A stretch of DNA of 64,000 bases from an uncultured Chiayiivirga sp. (GCA_934525595.1 CAKSZJ010000016.1:1-64000); one strand, 5' to 3'. Positions 34,101 through 43,253 are shown, counted from the stretch's first letter. A program made the numbers and translations. Notes: generated from the letters alone by a model not told the origin.

Positions 34101-34787
34101 ATGCACGATTTCATCGAAATCCACGAAGATGCCGTTTCGCGCGAGGACTGCGCCGCCATCATCGCGCGCTTCGAGGCCGAGGGCGGCGGCACGCCCGGGC
34201 GCGTGGGCTCGGGCTATTTCCCCGAGCTCAAGGACAGCAGCGACATCACCCTCGAAGGCCGGCCGCAGTGGGAGGACGTGCAGAACCTGCTGCTCGGCGC
34301 CGCGCTGCGCGCCACCCGTGCCTACCTGCGGCGCTATCCCTACACCGTGCTGGCGCCGCTGATGCTGCAGACCGGCAATCCGCCGCGGCGGCTGGCCGAG
34401 CAGGATCTCCACACCATGGACGAGGCCACGCTGACGCGCCTGGTGCAGGCCGTGCTGCGGCCGGGCTCGATCAACCTGCAGCGCTACACCGCCGACAAGG
34501 GCGGGTATCCCTACTGGCACTGCGAGCTTTTCCCGCGCGATGAACAGTGCGACACGCTGCACCGGCATCTCCTGTGGACGCTTTACCTCAACGACGAGTT
34601 CGAGGAAGGCGAAACCGAGTTCCTCTACCAGAACCGCAAGGTGAAGCCGCGCACCGGCAGCCTGCTGGTGGCGCCTGCAGCCTTCACCCACACCCATCGC
34701 GGCAACATGCCGCGCGGCGGCGCCAAGTACATCGCCACAAGCTGGATCCTGTTCCAGCGCGCCGCACAGCTGTTTCCGGCAGGGTGA
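34101..34787 (+). CDS. 2-oxoglutarate/Fe(II)-dependent oxygenase (prolyl 4-hydroxylase-like)
   Basis: A 228-aa 2OG-Fe(II) oxygenase. The double-stranded beta-helix core is visible in the C-terminal half: YPYWHCELFPRDEQCDTLHR, then LLWTLYLNDEFEEGETEF, and FTHTHRGNMPRGG with the distal histidine and the arginine that would bind 2-oxoglutarate. The substrate is unknown; family members hydroxylate proline in proteins or small molecules. The gene stands alone between DUF3106 and the AEC transporter. Confidence 0.75.
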   Translation: MHDFIEIHEDAVSREDCAAIIARFEAEGGGTPGRVGSGYFPELKDSSDITLEGRPQWEDVQNLLLGAALRATRAYLRRYPYTVLAPLMLQTGNPPRRLAEQDLHTMDEATLTRLVQAVLRPGSINLQRYTADKGGYPYWHCELFPRDEQCDTLHRHLLWTLYLNDEFEEGETEFLYQNRKVKPRTGSLLVAPAAFTHTHRGNMPRGGAKYIATSWILFQRAAQLFPAG

Positions 34788-34841
34788 TGACAATGCGGTG
34801 CGAGAACGGCCGGCGCCGCGTGCGCCGCGGGACGGGCTGCC

Positions 34842-35762
34842 GTGGCCTTTGACGCGTTTTTCCTGGTGGTGCTGATGCTTGCCGTGGGCAAGCTCTGTGC
34901 CGCCACGCGCCTGTTCCCCGACAGCGCCGCCGAAGTGCTAAACCAGTTCGTGCTGTATGTCTGCCTGCCGGCAGCGGTGCTGCGTTACGGCTCGCGCCTG
35001 GAGCTTGGGTTCGGCCTGCTTTCCGTCGCGCTGGTGCCCTGGGTGCTCGGCGCGCTTTCGGTGCTGGCGGTGCTCGCGCTGTGCCGCAGGTTCGGCTGGT
35101 CGCGCGAGATCTGCGCCGTGCTCCTGCTGTGCGTGCCGTTGGGCAACACCTCATTCCTGGGCTATCCGCTGGTGCAGGCGATGCGCGGCGACGCGGCGCT
35201 CTCGCACGCGGTGATCTATGACCAGTTCGGCGCCTTCATCATGCTTTCCACCTACGCGCTGGTGGTGCTCTCGCGCTTTGCCGGCGATGCCCGGCCGAGC
35301 GTTGCGCAGATCGTTCGCAGGGTCGCCACCTTCCCGCCCTTCATCGCGCTGGTGCTGGCGCTGACGGTGTTTCCGGCGCAGCCGCCGACGGCGATCGACG
35401 GGGTGCTCCAGCGCCTGTCGGACGCGCTGCTGCCAGTGGTTGCGATGGCCGTCGGACTGCAGCTGCGTCTGCGCCTGCCGCGCGAGGCGCTCGCGCCCCT
35501 GGGGGCGGGCATGGCGCTCAAGCTGCTGGTGCTGCCGACGCTGGCGTTTGCGTGGGTACGGCTGATCGGAATGCCCTCGCCCGCGGCCGAGGCCGTGGTT
35601 CTGGAAACCGCCATGCCGACGATGATCACCGCCGCGGCGCTTGCCATCTCGCATCGCCTCGCGCCCACGCTTGCCGCGGCCCTGGTGGGCTACGGCCTGC
35701 TCGTTTCCCTCGTCACGTTGCCGCTGTGGAACTTCCTGCTCGACTGCTGGCCGGGGGGGTGA
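34842..35762 (+). CDS. AEC-family transporter
   Basis: A 306-aa integral membrane protein of the auxin efflux carrier family, with about ten hydrophobic helices in two repeats. The conserved mid-region VPLGNTSFLGYPLVQA is present. Bacterial members carry malate, malonate or other small organic anions; the substrate here is not indicated. The start is GTG 34842. Confidence 0.85.
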   Translation: MAFDAFFLVVLMLAVGKLCAATRLFPDSAAEVLNQFVLYVCLPAAVLRYGSRLELGFGLLSVALVPWVLGALSVLAVLALCRRFGWSREICAVLLLCVPLGNTSFLGYPLVQAMRGDAALSHAVIYDQFGAFIMLSTYALVVLSRFAGDARPSVAQIVRRVATFPPFIALVLALTVFPAQPPTAIDGVLQRLSDALLPVVAMAVGLQLRLRLPREALAPLGAGMALKLLVLPTLAFAWVRLIGMPSPAAEAVVLETAMPTMITAAALAISHRLAPTLAAALVGYGLLVSLVTLPLWNFLLDCWPGG

Positions 35763-35834
35763 GGCATTCGGCAGCCCAGGCCGCGTGCGTATAATTCTTC
35801 GACCGGCCGGATCGGCCGATGCGGGATCCGTGAT

Positions 35835-36896
35835 TTGGACATCGACCCGGCCGCGCGCCACCACGCCGACGCCATAGAGGCCGAACTGCCCGACGGCGAT
35901 GCCGCTGCCGCACTGCTTCTTGCGCGCAGGCCCGAGCTGGTGTCGTGGATCCTGCAGTGGCAGCGCGGCCTGATCGAAACCTTCGGCGGCGAGCTGCGTC
36001 CGGACGCGCTCCGCGGCGGTGTCGCACTGAGCATCGCGCTGGCGCGCATGGGCCTGCGCCACGGCAGCTGGGGCGAGGATTTCCATGCCTACCACAACGA
36101 GAACCACGCGCTGGAGCTGATGGATGGGCGCCTCGGGCGACTGATATCGGCAGCGGGTGAGGCGTTCGACGGACGCGATCGGATCGCGCTGATGCTGTTC
36201 TGCGCCTGCCACGACCTGCGCCAGCGCGAGGAGGGCGAGGGCGACGGGCCGGTGGGGCCGAACGAAGCGGCCAGCATGGCCGAGAGCCGGCGCATCCTGA
36301 CGGCCGCCGGCTTCGATCCCGTGCGCGATGCCTGGCTCTACGGAACCCTGGAGCTGGCAATCGCCGGCTCCACCTTCGACGCCCGCCCGCTGCCGCCGGG
36401 CAGTCGCAGCAATACCGCCGAACTTGCCGCGCGCGGCGGCGCGCTCGCGCCCCACCTGCCGGAGTGGCTGGACGAGCGCGAGCCGGGCTGGCGCGAGGAT
36501 CCTGCCCGGGTGCGCGCGCTGGCGCTGGCGCAGGTCGCTTCGGATCTGGACACCGCCAACGTCGCCGAGCCGCTGCTGGAGCTGGTCGCCAGCTCGATCC
36601 GGCTGTGCGAGGAGCGCGAGATGCGCGCCGGCCGTTCGCTGGGCGAGGCCCACTCGGCCGCGCCGTGTCTGGGCTTCCTGACCGAAGGGCAGGAACGCTA
36701 CTTCTTCGAGCTGCACCGCTTCTGCTCCGGGCCCGGGCAGCTGGCCTTTGCCGAAGGCAAGGCCGCCAACGCGGCGCCGATGCGCGCACTTCTGGGCGTG
36801 CTGCGCGAGGACCATGCCGACGGTCCCGACCCGCGCCAGTGCGGGCTGGACGTGATCCGCCACTTCGCGCGGCTGGCGCTGCGGGTTTCCGGATGA
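35835..36896 (+). CDS. HD-domain protein
   Basis: A 353-aa protein with HD-superfamily signatures: YHNENHALELM (first His), FCACHDLRQREEGEG (His-Asp) and a later Asp in ASDLDTANV. Metal-dependent phosphohydrolase activity is possible but unproven. No TTG-independent start is good: I use TTG 35835, which has no clear Shine-Dalgarno. The stop overlaps the pyrE start (ATGA). Co-translation with pyrE hints at a nucleotide-related role, an inference only. Confidence 0.65.
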   Translation: MDIDPAARHHADAIEAELPDGDAAAALLLARRPELVSWILQWQRGLIETFGGELRPDALRGGVALSIALARMGLRHGSWGEDFHAYHNENHALELMDGRLGRLISAAGEAFDGRDRIALMLFCACHDLRQREEGEGDGPVGPNEAASMAESRRILTAAGFDPVRDAWLYGTLELAIAGSTFDARPLPPGSRSNTAELAARGGALAPHLPEWLDEREPGWREDPARVRALALAQVASDLDTANVAEPLLELVASSIRLCEEREMRAGRSLGEAHSAAPCLGFLTEGQERYFFELHRFCSGPGQLAFAEGKAANAAPMRALLGVLREDHADGPDPRQCGLDVIRHFARLALRVSG

Positions 36897-37558
36897 ACGT
36901 GAAAGAACATCAGTCCCGATTCTTCGATCTGGCGCTGCGCTGCGAGGTGCTGCGCTTCGGCGAGTTCACCCTCAAGTCCGGGCGCGTGAGCCCCTATTTC
37001 TTCAACGCCGGCCGCTTCGACCACGGCGCCGCGCTGGAGACGCTGGGGCAGTGCTATGCGCAGGCGCTGCAAGACGCGGGCCTGGAGTTCGACATGCTGT
37101 TCGGCCCGGCCTACAAGGGCATCCCTCTCGCAACCACGCTCGCCATCGCTCTCGCGGCGCGCGGGCGTGACGTGCCGGTGGCCTTCAACCGCAAGGAGGC
37201 CAAGGCGCACGGCGAGGGCGGCCAGCTGATCGGGGCGCCGCTCAAGGGGCGCGTGCTCGTGGTGGATGACGTCGTGACGGCCGGCACTGCGGTGCGCGAA
37301 TCCATCGCCCTGATCCGCGCTGCCGGCGCGAGTCCCTGCGGCGTGCTGGTCGCGCTCGATCGCCAGGAACGAGGTGAATCGGGCCTGTCCGCCACCCAGG
37401 AAATCACCGCGCATGCGGGCATTCCGGTCGTTTCGATTGCGCGGCTGGAAGAATTGCTGACCTATACTTCCGGCCAGCCGGCGCTGCATGACCACCTGGA
37501 GCGCCTGCGAGCCTACCGCGCGCGCTACGGCGTCGCGCGGCTCGTACCGTCCCACTGA
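36893..37558 (+). CDS. pyrE: Orotate phosphoribosyltransferase
   Basis: A 221-aa enzyme that makes OMP from orotate and PRPP in pyrimidine synthesis. It has FTLKSGRVSPYFFNAGRF at the N-terminus, YKGIPLATTLAIAL, the flexible-loop FNRKEAKAHGEGG, and the PRPP motif VLVVDDVVTAGTAV. ATG 36893 overlaps the HD gene stop by 4 bp and gives the normal family N-terminus. Confidence 0.96.
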   Translation: MNVKEHQSRFFDLALRCEVLRFGEFTLKSGRVSPYFFNAGRFDHGAALETLGQCYAQALQDAGLEFDMLFGPAYKGIPLATTLAIALAARGRDVPVAFNRKEAKAHGEGGQLIGAPLKGRVLVVDDVVTAGTAVRESIALIRAAGASPCGVLVALDRQERGESGLSATQEITAHAGIPVVSIARLEELLTYTSGQPALHDHLERLRAYRARYGVARLVPSH

Positions 37559-37576
37559 TTTTCCGCAGGTTCCCGA

Positions 37577-38233
37577 GTGAAAACGACAGCTGCCCTTCCC
37601 CTGATCGCCGGCGTGCTCTGCCTTGCACTCGGCGCGCTTTCGCCCGATGCCCAGGCCCAGCGCAAGCTCTACCGCTGGACGGACAAGGACGGCAACGTGC
37701 ATTACACCGACTCGCTCCCGGCCGAGGCGGTGAAGGACAAGCAGGAAGAGCTCAACAGCCAGGGCATCACCGTCAAGACCACCGAGCGCGAGCGCACCGC
37801 CGAGGAACAGGCCGCCTGGGAGGCCGAACAGGCCGAGCAGGAAAAGCTGCGCGCGGCCGCCGAGGAAAAGGCCAAGATGGATTCGGTGCTGACCTCGTCC
37901 TATCCCAGCGAGGCGGATCTGCAGCGCGCCTACCGCGAGCGCTTCGACCTGATCGAGCAGAGCCTGGAGTCGGCGCGGGTGGGTATTCGCAGCCAGGAAA
38001 AGAGCCTGGCGGAACTCCTCGACCACGCCGCCGACCTCGAACGCAACGGCAAGGTCGTGCCGGCGCAGATCAAGGAATCGATCCGGCGCGCGCGTTCGCA
38101 GGTGGCCGAGCAGCGCAGCTACCTCGAGCGACGCGAGAGTGAACGCACCGCCCTGCACGCCGAATTCGACCGGCTGCTGGCGCGCTATCGCGAGCTCAAG
38201 GGCATCACGCCGCCCGCGCCGAAGGACGCCTGA
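37577..38233 (+). CDS. DUF4124 domain protein
   Basis: A 218-aa exported protein. The signal peptide ends around PDAQA, followed by a DUF4124 domain (KLYRWTDKDGNVHYTDSLP), then a long charged coiled coil rich in Glu, Lys and Arg. Function unknown; such proteins are common in Xanthomonadales envelopes. The start is GTG 37577, preceded by GCAGGTTCCCGA. Its last 49 bp overlap the 3' end of xdhC on the other strand. Confidence 0.78.
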   Translation: MKTTAALPLIAGVLCLALGALSPDAQAQRKLYRWTDKDGNVHYTDSLPAEAVKDKQEELNSQGITVKTTERERTAEEQAAWEAEQAEQEKLRAAAEEKAKMDSVLTSSYPSEADLQRAYRERFDLIEQSLESARVGIRSQEKSLAELLDHAADLERNGKVVPAQIKESIRRARSQVAEQRSYLERRESERTALHAEFDRLLARYRELKGITPPAPKDA

Positions 38234-39120
38234 GTCACCCCGTCGCGCTGCGCGCTGCGTTGCGCGATGAGCTGGGCGAGGATTCCAACCGCGATCTCAT
38301 GCGGCGTTTCGTCGCCGATCGGCAGGCCGACCGGCGCTTCCAGGTCTTTCAGCCACGCCGCGTGTGCGGGAAGCGCGCGGCGCACCTGCGCGATGCGCCT
38401 GCGGCTGCCCATCATGCCGAGGAAAGCGTGGCCGACGCCCGCGAGTGCCTCCAGCGCGGCGACGTCGGTCGCATAGTCGCGACTGAGCAGCACGATGTAG
38501 AGGGCGCGCGCGGTGTCGGCCGCGCGGCGCAGGCTGTCCGGCGCGGCGTCGATGCAGACCGCCGCGCGGTGGCGCCCGGGCGGAAAGCACTCGGCCCGTG
38601 AATCGGCCAGCCAGACCTCGAAATCGACGAATCCGGCCATCTCCGCCAGCGCGTGTCCGCAGTGTCCCGCCCCGACGACCAGCAGGCGCGCGCGCGGATG
38701 CAGGATCTGCGAGGCCGCATCCGCGTCGCCCAGCGCGGTGCCCGACAGCGCCTCGCGTCCACCCGCGGCCAGCGTCGCTGCGATGGCGCGGGCGCGGGCC
38801 TGATCGTCCGCGCCCCGCCAGACCCGCACGGCGACCCGCATCGTGCCGCCGCACACGCCGGCCGAGCCGGGCTGGCCGTTCAGCGCGATCGTGAGCGCCT
38901 CGCTTCCGCCACCGACGACAAGCCGCCGCCGCGCCGCTTCGATGACGCGCGCCTCCATCGCGCCGCCGCCGACGCTGAAGGCAATGCGGTCGGGTTCGAC
39001 AAGCATTCGCGCGCCCGGCTTGCGCGGCGTCGCGCCGTGCGTTGCGAGGACGCTCGCCAGCGCTACGCCGCGACCGTCGGCCAGGCGTTCGGCCAGGCAG
39101 GCGAACAGCGCCTCGTCCAT
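38185..39120 (-). CDS. xdhC: XdhC-type molybdenum cofactor insertion/maturation protein
   Basis: A 311-aa XdhC/CoxI-family protein that binds the molybdenum cofactor and delivers it to xanthine dehydrogenase. It has the N-terminal XdhC/CoxI domain (GVALASVLATHGATPRKPGARM) and a C-terminal Rossmann-like domain (LLVVGAGHCGHALAEMA and FLGMMGSRRRIA). ATG 39120 overlaps the xdhB stop by one base; GTG 39123 is an alternative. The 3' end overlaps the convergent DUF4124 gene by 49 bp, so the C-terminal tail is unusual. Confidence 0.9.
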   Translation of the reverse strand: MDEALFACLAERLADGRGVALASVLATHGATPRKPGARMLVEPDRIAFSVGGGAMEARVIEAARRRLVVGGGSEALTIALNGQPGSAGVCGGTMRVAVRVWRGADDQARARAIAATLAAGGREALSGTALGDADAASQILHPRARLLVVGAGHCGHALAEMAGFVDFEVWLADSRAECFPPGRHRAAVCIDAAPDSLRRAADTARALYIVLLSRDYATDVAALEALAGVGHAFLGMMGSRRRIAQVRRALPAHAAWLKDLEAPVGLPIGDETPHEIAVGILAQLIAQRSAQRDGVTQASFGAGGVMPLSSR

Positions 39121-41501
39121 CACCGCAGGTCCGGGGAGCGCTCCCTTTCCCCATCGGCGCCGGGACGCGGGTCGGGGTGAGGGAGCCTTTCGCGCAGCGC
39201 GTGAACGGCGCGAAAGATCGCTTCGGGCGTGGCCGGCGCGGCCAGCTCAACGCGGCGCGGATCGTTGCCGAACGCGGCCACCGCCTCGCGGATCGCCTCA
39301 CGTGCGGCAATGGCCAGCATCAGCGGTGGTTCGCCTACCGCCTTGCTTCCGAAGATCACATCGGCAGTCGGCGGCCTGCTGCGCTGGAACAGTGCGGTGC
39401 GGAAGTCTTCCGGCACATCGCCCAGGGTTGGAATCTTGTAGGTGCTCGGCGCATCGGTCAGCAGCCGGCCCTCGTCTGAAAAACGCAGCTCCTCGCAGGT
39501 CAGCCAGCCCAGACCCTGCACGAAACCGCCCTCGATCTGGCCGCGGTCGATGCCCGGGTTCAGTGAATCTCCGACATCGTGCAGGATGTCCACGCGCAGC
39601 AGCCGATGCGCGCCGGTCTCGCCGTCCACTTCGACCTCGCACACCGCCGCGCCGAAGGCGAAGTAATAGAACGGATGCCCCTTGCCGGTGGCCGGATCCC
39701 AGCGCAGTCCCGGCGTGCGGTAAAAGCCCGTGGCCGAAAGGCTCACGCGCTGCGCGTAGGCCGCCTTCACCACCGCGACGAAATCCAGGCACGCATCGGG
39801 TGCGTGGCGCAGATGCACGGCATCGTTGGCAAACACCACCTCGTCCGCCGCGCCGTGCAGCAGCTCCGCCGCCGCCGGACGCAGCCGGGCAAGCACGGTT
39901 TCGCACGCGGCCTTCACCGCCTGCCCGTTGAGGTCCGCGCCGGTGCTGGCGGCCGTGGCCGAGGTGTTGGGTACCTTGTCGGTGCTGGTGGGCATGATGC
40001 GCAGCCGTGCCGTGGAAACGCCTAGCGTGCGCGCCGCCACCGCAAGCATCTTGGTGTGCAGGCCCTGGCCCATTTCCGTGCCGCCGTGATTCACCTGGAT
40101 GCTGCCATCGGTATAGATGTGCACCAGCGCGCCGGCCTGGTTGTACTCGGTCTTGTTGAAGGAAATGCCGAACTTGATCGGGGTGATGGCAATGCCGCGC
40201 TTGCTGTGCCGGTGCGCCGCATTGAAGGCGGCGACCTGTTCGCGGCGTGCGGTGAAGTCGCTGCGCTGCAGCGCCTGCGCCCACAGCTCGTGCATGTGGC
40301 TGTCGATCACCGGCTGGTCGTAGTGCGTGGTCTGGCCTTCGCGGTAGAAATTGCGCGCCCGCACCTCGTGCGCCGGCAGGCCGAGATGCCGCGCAACCTG
40401 TTCGAGGATTTCCTCGCCCACGATCACGCCCTGCGGCCCGCCGAAGCCGCGGAACGCGGTGTTGGAGGGCAGGTGGGTGCGGCAGATGCGTCCGACCACG
40501 CGCACGTTCGGGCAGAAGTAGGCGTTGTCCACGTGCACCATCGCGCGCGACAGCACCGGCGGGGAGAGATCGCAGCTCCAGCCACCGTTGGCGATGAGCT
40601 GCACCGCCATGGCGCGCAGCGTGCCGTCGCGTTCGCAGCCCACGCGCCAGCGCGCGAGGAAGGGGTGGCGCTTGCCGGTCATGCGCATGTCCAGCCCGCG
40701 CTCAAGCTTGATCCGCACGGGTTTCCCCGTGCGCCACGCCGCCAGCGCGGCGACGGCGGCATACGGGTTGGCCTGGGTTTCCTTGCCGCCGAAGCCGCCG
40801 CCCATGCGCAGCGAGCGGCACACCACCTGGCTGGCCGGCAGCCCGAGCACGTGTGCGACGATGGCCTGGGTTTCGCTCGGATGCTGGGTGGATGCGGTCA
40901 CCTGCACCACGCCTTCCGAATCCACCATCGCCCAGCTCGCCTGGGTTTCCAGATAGAAATGCTCCTGCCCGCCGACGTGCAGCTCGCCTTCCAGCACGAT
41001 GGGCGCGGCAGCCAGCGCCGTTTCCGCATCGCCGCGCACAATCTGCGAAGGAGGCAGGTGGAAGGCCTCTGCGGCCAGCGCTGCCTCGATGGTGAGGATC
41101 GCCGGCAGCGGCTCGTATTCGACGATCACATTCGCCGCCGCCGCGCGCGCCGTGGCTTCGTCCCTGGCAACCACCCACGCCACGGACTGCCCGTGGAACG
41201 ACACCACGTCAGCCGCGATGATCGGCTCGTCGTGCAGGATCGCGCCGCTGTTGTTCTCGCCGGGAATGTCGGCGGCGGTCAGCACGGTTTCCACGCCGGG
41301 CATCGCCAAGGCGGGCGAGGTGTCGATGCGCAGTACCTTCGCATGCGCATGCTTTGATGCTACCGGCCAGACGCTCAGCAGGCCCACGGGCGGATGCTGC
41401 TCGTCGGTGTATACCGCCCGCCCGGTGACGTGGCCGACGGCGCTTTCGTGCTTGAGCTGCGAGGGATCTCCGGCAGCAGGAGCGGGCTGGCGCAAGGTCA
41501 T
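39120..41501 (-). CDS. xdhB: Xanthine dehydrogenase, molybdopterin-binding subunit
   Basis: A 793-aa large subunit that hydroxylates hypoxanthine and xanthine to urate at the molybdenum centre. Typical segments: VGHVTGRAVYTDEQHPP at the N-terminus, GGGFGGKETQANPYA, AFRGFGGPQGV, and TEMGQGLHTKMLAVAARTLG near the pterin site. ATG 41501 overlaps the xdhA stop (ATGA). The C-terminal last 15-20 residues are encoded by a palindromic repeat-like sequence and are probably not conserved. Confidence 0.94.
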   Translation of the reverse strand: MTLRQPAPAAGDPSQLKHESAVGHVTGRAVYTDEQHPPVGLLSVWPVASKHAHAKVLRIDTSPALAMPGVETVLTAADIPGENNSGAILHDEPIIAADVVSFHGQSVAWVVARDEATARAAAANVIVEYEPLPAILTIEAALAAEAFHLPPSQIVRGDAETALAAAPIVLEGELHVGGQEHFYLETQASWAMVDSEGVVQVTASTQHPSETQAIVAHVLGLPASQVVCRSLRMGGGFGGKETQANPYAAVAALAAWRTGKPVRIKLERGLDMRMTGKRHPFLARWRVGCERDGTLRAMAVQLIANGGWSCDLSPPVLSRAMVHVDNAYFCPNVRVVGRICRTHLPSNTAFRGFGGPQGVIVGEEILEQVARHLGLPAHEVRARNFYREGQTTHYDQPVIDSHMHELWAQALQRSDFTARREQVAAFNAAHRHSKRGIAITPIKFGISFNKTEYNQAGALVHIYTDGSIQVNHGGTEMGQGLHTKMLAVAARTLGVSTARLRIMPTSTDKVPNTSATAASTGADLNGQAVKAACETVLARLRPAAAELLHGAADEVVFANDAVHLRHAPDACLDFVAVVKAAYAQRVSLSATGFYRTPGLRWDPATGKGHPFYYFAFGAAVCEVEVDGETGAHRLLRVDILHDVGDSLNPGIDRGQIEGGFVQGLGWLTCEELRFSDEGRLLTDAPSTYKIPTLGDVPEDFRTALFQRSRPPTADVIFGSKAVGEPPLMLAIAAREAIREAVAAFGNDPRRVELAAPATPEAIFRAVHALRERLPHPDPRPGADGERERSPDLR
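39140..39186. repeat. REP-like inverted repeat inside the 3' end of xdhB
   Basis: GCTCCCT (39140-39146) and AGGGAGC (39180-39186) are the outer arms of a GC-rich imperfect hairpin with CTTTCCCC and GGTCGGGGTG within. The pattern resembles the CCCTCACCC-type palindromic repeats often seen between Xanthomonadales genes, here read as coding sequence. Confidence 0.5.
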
Positions 41502-42886
41502 GCCGCCGCCTCCACGCCGAACCTTTCGCGCGCGAACTTCGCGAACAGGTTGGCGCACAGCGCACGGCGGTAATCGGCGCTGGCGCGGTGATCCGACAGC
41601 GGCGTGAACGTCTGCATCAGCGCCGCGCATGCGGCTTTCACGGCGGCAGCATCCAGGCGCTTGCCGAGCAGCATGGCCTCCACCTCCGTTGCGCGAACCG
41701 GCGTTGCGGCAACGCCGCCGAACGCCAGCCGCACATGCGTCACGATGCCGCCTGCGTCGCAGCCGAGGGCGAACGCTGCGGCGACGATGCTGATGTCGTC
41801 GGTCTGGCGCTTGGCGATCTTGTGGCCGGCCTGCACCACGTCATCGCGGCGCGGGATCGTCACCGCCGTGATGATCTCGTCCGGCGCGCGCACCGTCTTG
41901 CGGTATGCGATGAAGAAGTCCGCCAGCGCGACCTCGCGCCGCCCGTTCGGGCCGGCCAGTTCGACCGTCGCATCCAGCGCCAGCAACACCGGCGCGAGAT
42001 CGCCGATGGGAGACGCCGATCCCAGATTGCCGCCGATCGTCGCGCGGTTGCGCACCTGCCGCGCCGCGAACCACGGAAAGAGGTCATCCAGTGCCGGAAA
42101 CAGCCCGGCCAGCGCGTGTTCGATCCGCGTCAGCGGCACGCCCGCGCCGATGCGCACATGGGGTTCCTGGATGGTGATGACATCCAGCTCGGCAATGCGG
42201 TCCAGCGCAATGAACGCCGGCGCGACCGCCTGCCCGCGACTCAGGTTCACGCCCAGATCGGTGCCACCGGCGATGAAGGCCGCGTCCGGGTGCGACGCCT
42301 TCAGTGCAATCGCATCGGCCAGCGTCGAAGGGCTGTGGAACGCATCCAGCACCGCCGCATTTTGCGCCGCACGCGGCACATCGAGCAGCGCATCGAAGCG
42401 GTCTGCCTCGCGCGGAGCAAGGCGCAGCGCCGCCGTCGCATCGCGGATCGAGCGATAGCCGGTGCAGCGGCAAAGATTGCCTTCGGTGGCGTGGTCGGAA
42501 AGTTCATCGCCGTAGTAGCCGGCGAACAGGCTCATCACGAAACCCGGCGTGCAGTAGCCGCACTGCGAGCCGCCGTACTCCACCATCGCGTGCTGCACTG
42601 GGTGCAGCGTCTCGCCCTGCGCCAGCGCCTCCACCGTCAGCACCTCGCGCCCTGGCAGCGCACCCATCGGCAGCAGGCAGCTGTTGACCGAAACGAACCG
42701 CGAACTGCCCGCGCTGTCGGCTTCGACCAGCACCACCGTGCACGCGCCGCAGTCGCCATCGCCGCAGCCTTCCTTGGTGCCGGCCAGGTGGTGACGCCGC
42801 AGCCAGCGCAGCAACGATTCGGTAGGCGGATCGCCGGTCAGGTCGATCGCGCGTCCGTTCAGGGTGAAGGTGGTGGCGGGGTCCAT
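41498..42886 (-). CDS. xdhA: Xanthine dehydrogenase small subunit (2Fe-2S and FAD)
   Basis: A 462-aa small subunit. The N-terminal ferredoxin-like cluster uses GTKEGCGDGDCGACTVVLV; the second cluster uses GGSQCGYCTPG and NLCRCTGYRSI. The FAD-binding domain follows (FIAGGTDLGVNL, RNRATIGGNLGSASPIGDLAP). It passes electrons from the molybdenum subunit to FAD and NAD+. ATG 42886 gives the normal N-terminus (FTLNGRAIDL). It is the first gene of xdhABC. Confidence 0.95.
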   Translation of the reverse strand: MDPATTFTLNGRAIDLTGDPPTESLLRWLRRHHLAGTKEGCGDGDCGACTVVLVEADSAGSSRFVSVNSCLLPMGALPGREVLTVEALAQGETLHPVQHAMVEYGGSQCGYCTPGFVMSLFAGYYGDELSDHATEGNLCRCTGYRSIRDATAALRLAPREADRFDALLDVPRAAQNAAVLDAFHSPSTLADAIALKASHPDAAFIAGGTDLGVNLSRGQAVAPAFIALDRIAELDVITIQEPHVRIGAGVPLTRIEHALAGLFPALDDLFPWFAARQVRNRATIGGNLGSASPIGDLAPVLLALDATVELAGPNGRREVALADFFIAYRKTVRAPDEIITAVTIPRRDDVVQAGHKIAKRQTDDISIVAAAFALGCDAGGIVTHVRLAFGGVAATPVRATEVEAMLLGKRLDAAAVKAACAALMQTFTPLSDHRASADYRRALCANLFAKFARERFGVEAAA

Positions 42887-43049
42887 CGGCGAAACATACC
42901 GCAGGACACATCGAAAATCCGCCGTCATTGCCGCGCAGACGCACTGCTGTCCGGGGACGTTCCCTCGAAGCAAACGGGCGCAACAACACTGGCTTCCCCT
43001 TATCCCCCGGGATCGAAGTCGCGGCTGGCGAAAGAGGGTGTCCGACAGG

Positions 43050-43134
43050 GTGTGATGAGGGTACGGGCGAAGCGGGATAATTAGGTTTCGCAGGAAGGTT
43101 GGATTTTCCCGCTTCGCTCGCGCCCTCACCCAAC
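43050..43134. repeat. BIME-like inverted repeat pair
   Basis: Two 28-bp arms, 43050-43077 and 43107-43134, are imperfect inverted copies. The inner 11 bp, GCGAAGCGGGA and TCCCGCTTCGC, pair perfectly, and the outer parts keep the GAGGG/CCCTC core. The 29-bp centre is AT-rich. This is the layout of paired REP elements. Confidence 0.6.
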
Positions 43135-43143
43135 CCATACCCG

Positions 43144-43169
43144 GCCTGCCGGCTTGCATGCCGGCAGGC
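43144..43169. repeat. 10-bp perfect hairpin downstream of the decayed secreted-protein gene
   Basis: GCCTGCCGGC, a 6-nt loop TTGCAT and GCCGGCAGGC pair over 10 bp. It lies about 85 bp past the stop of the minus-strand pseudogene. It has no U-tract, so it is either a Rho-assisted terminator or part of the repeat cluster. Confidence 0.5.
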
Positions 43170-43253
43170 GTTCGCGGACTCACGGCTGCGCCGTTCGGAA
43201 ACCCCGCTCACCCCGGCGAAAGAGGAGCCTGCAGGTCATCGCGATTGCACGAC

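Larger units (their letters stand above)
42887..43253. other. 367-bp repeat-rich intergenic region upstream of xdhA
   Basis: No gene is apparent. The gap holds a BIME-like inverted pair (43050-43134) and a strong hairpin (43144-43169), listed separately. The first 150 bp next to xdhA must contain its promoter, but no convincing -35/-10 pair was found. Confidence 0.55.
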
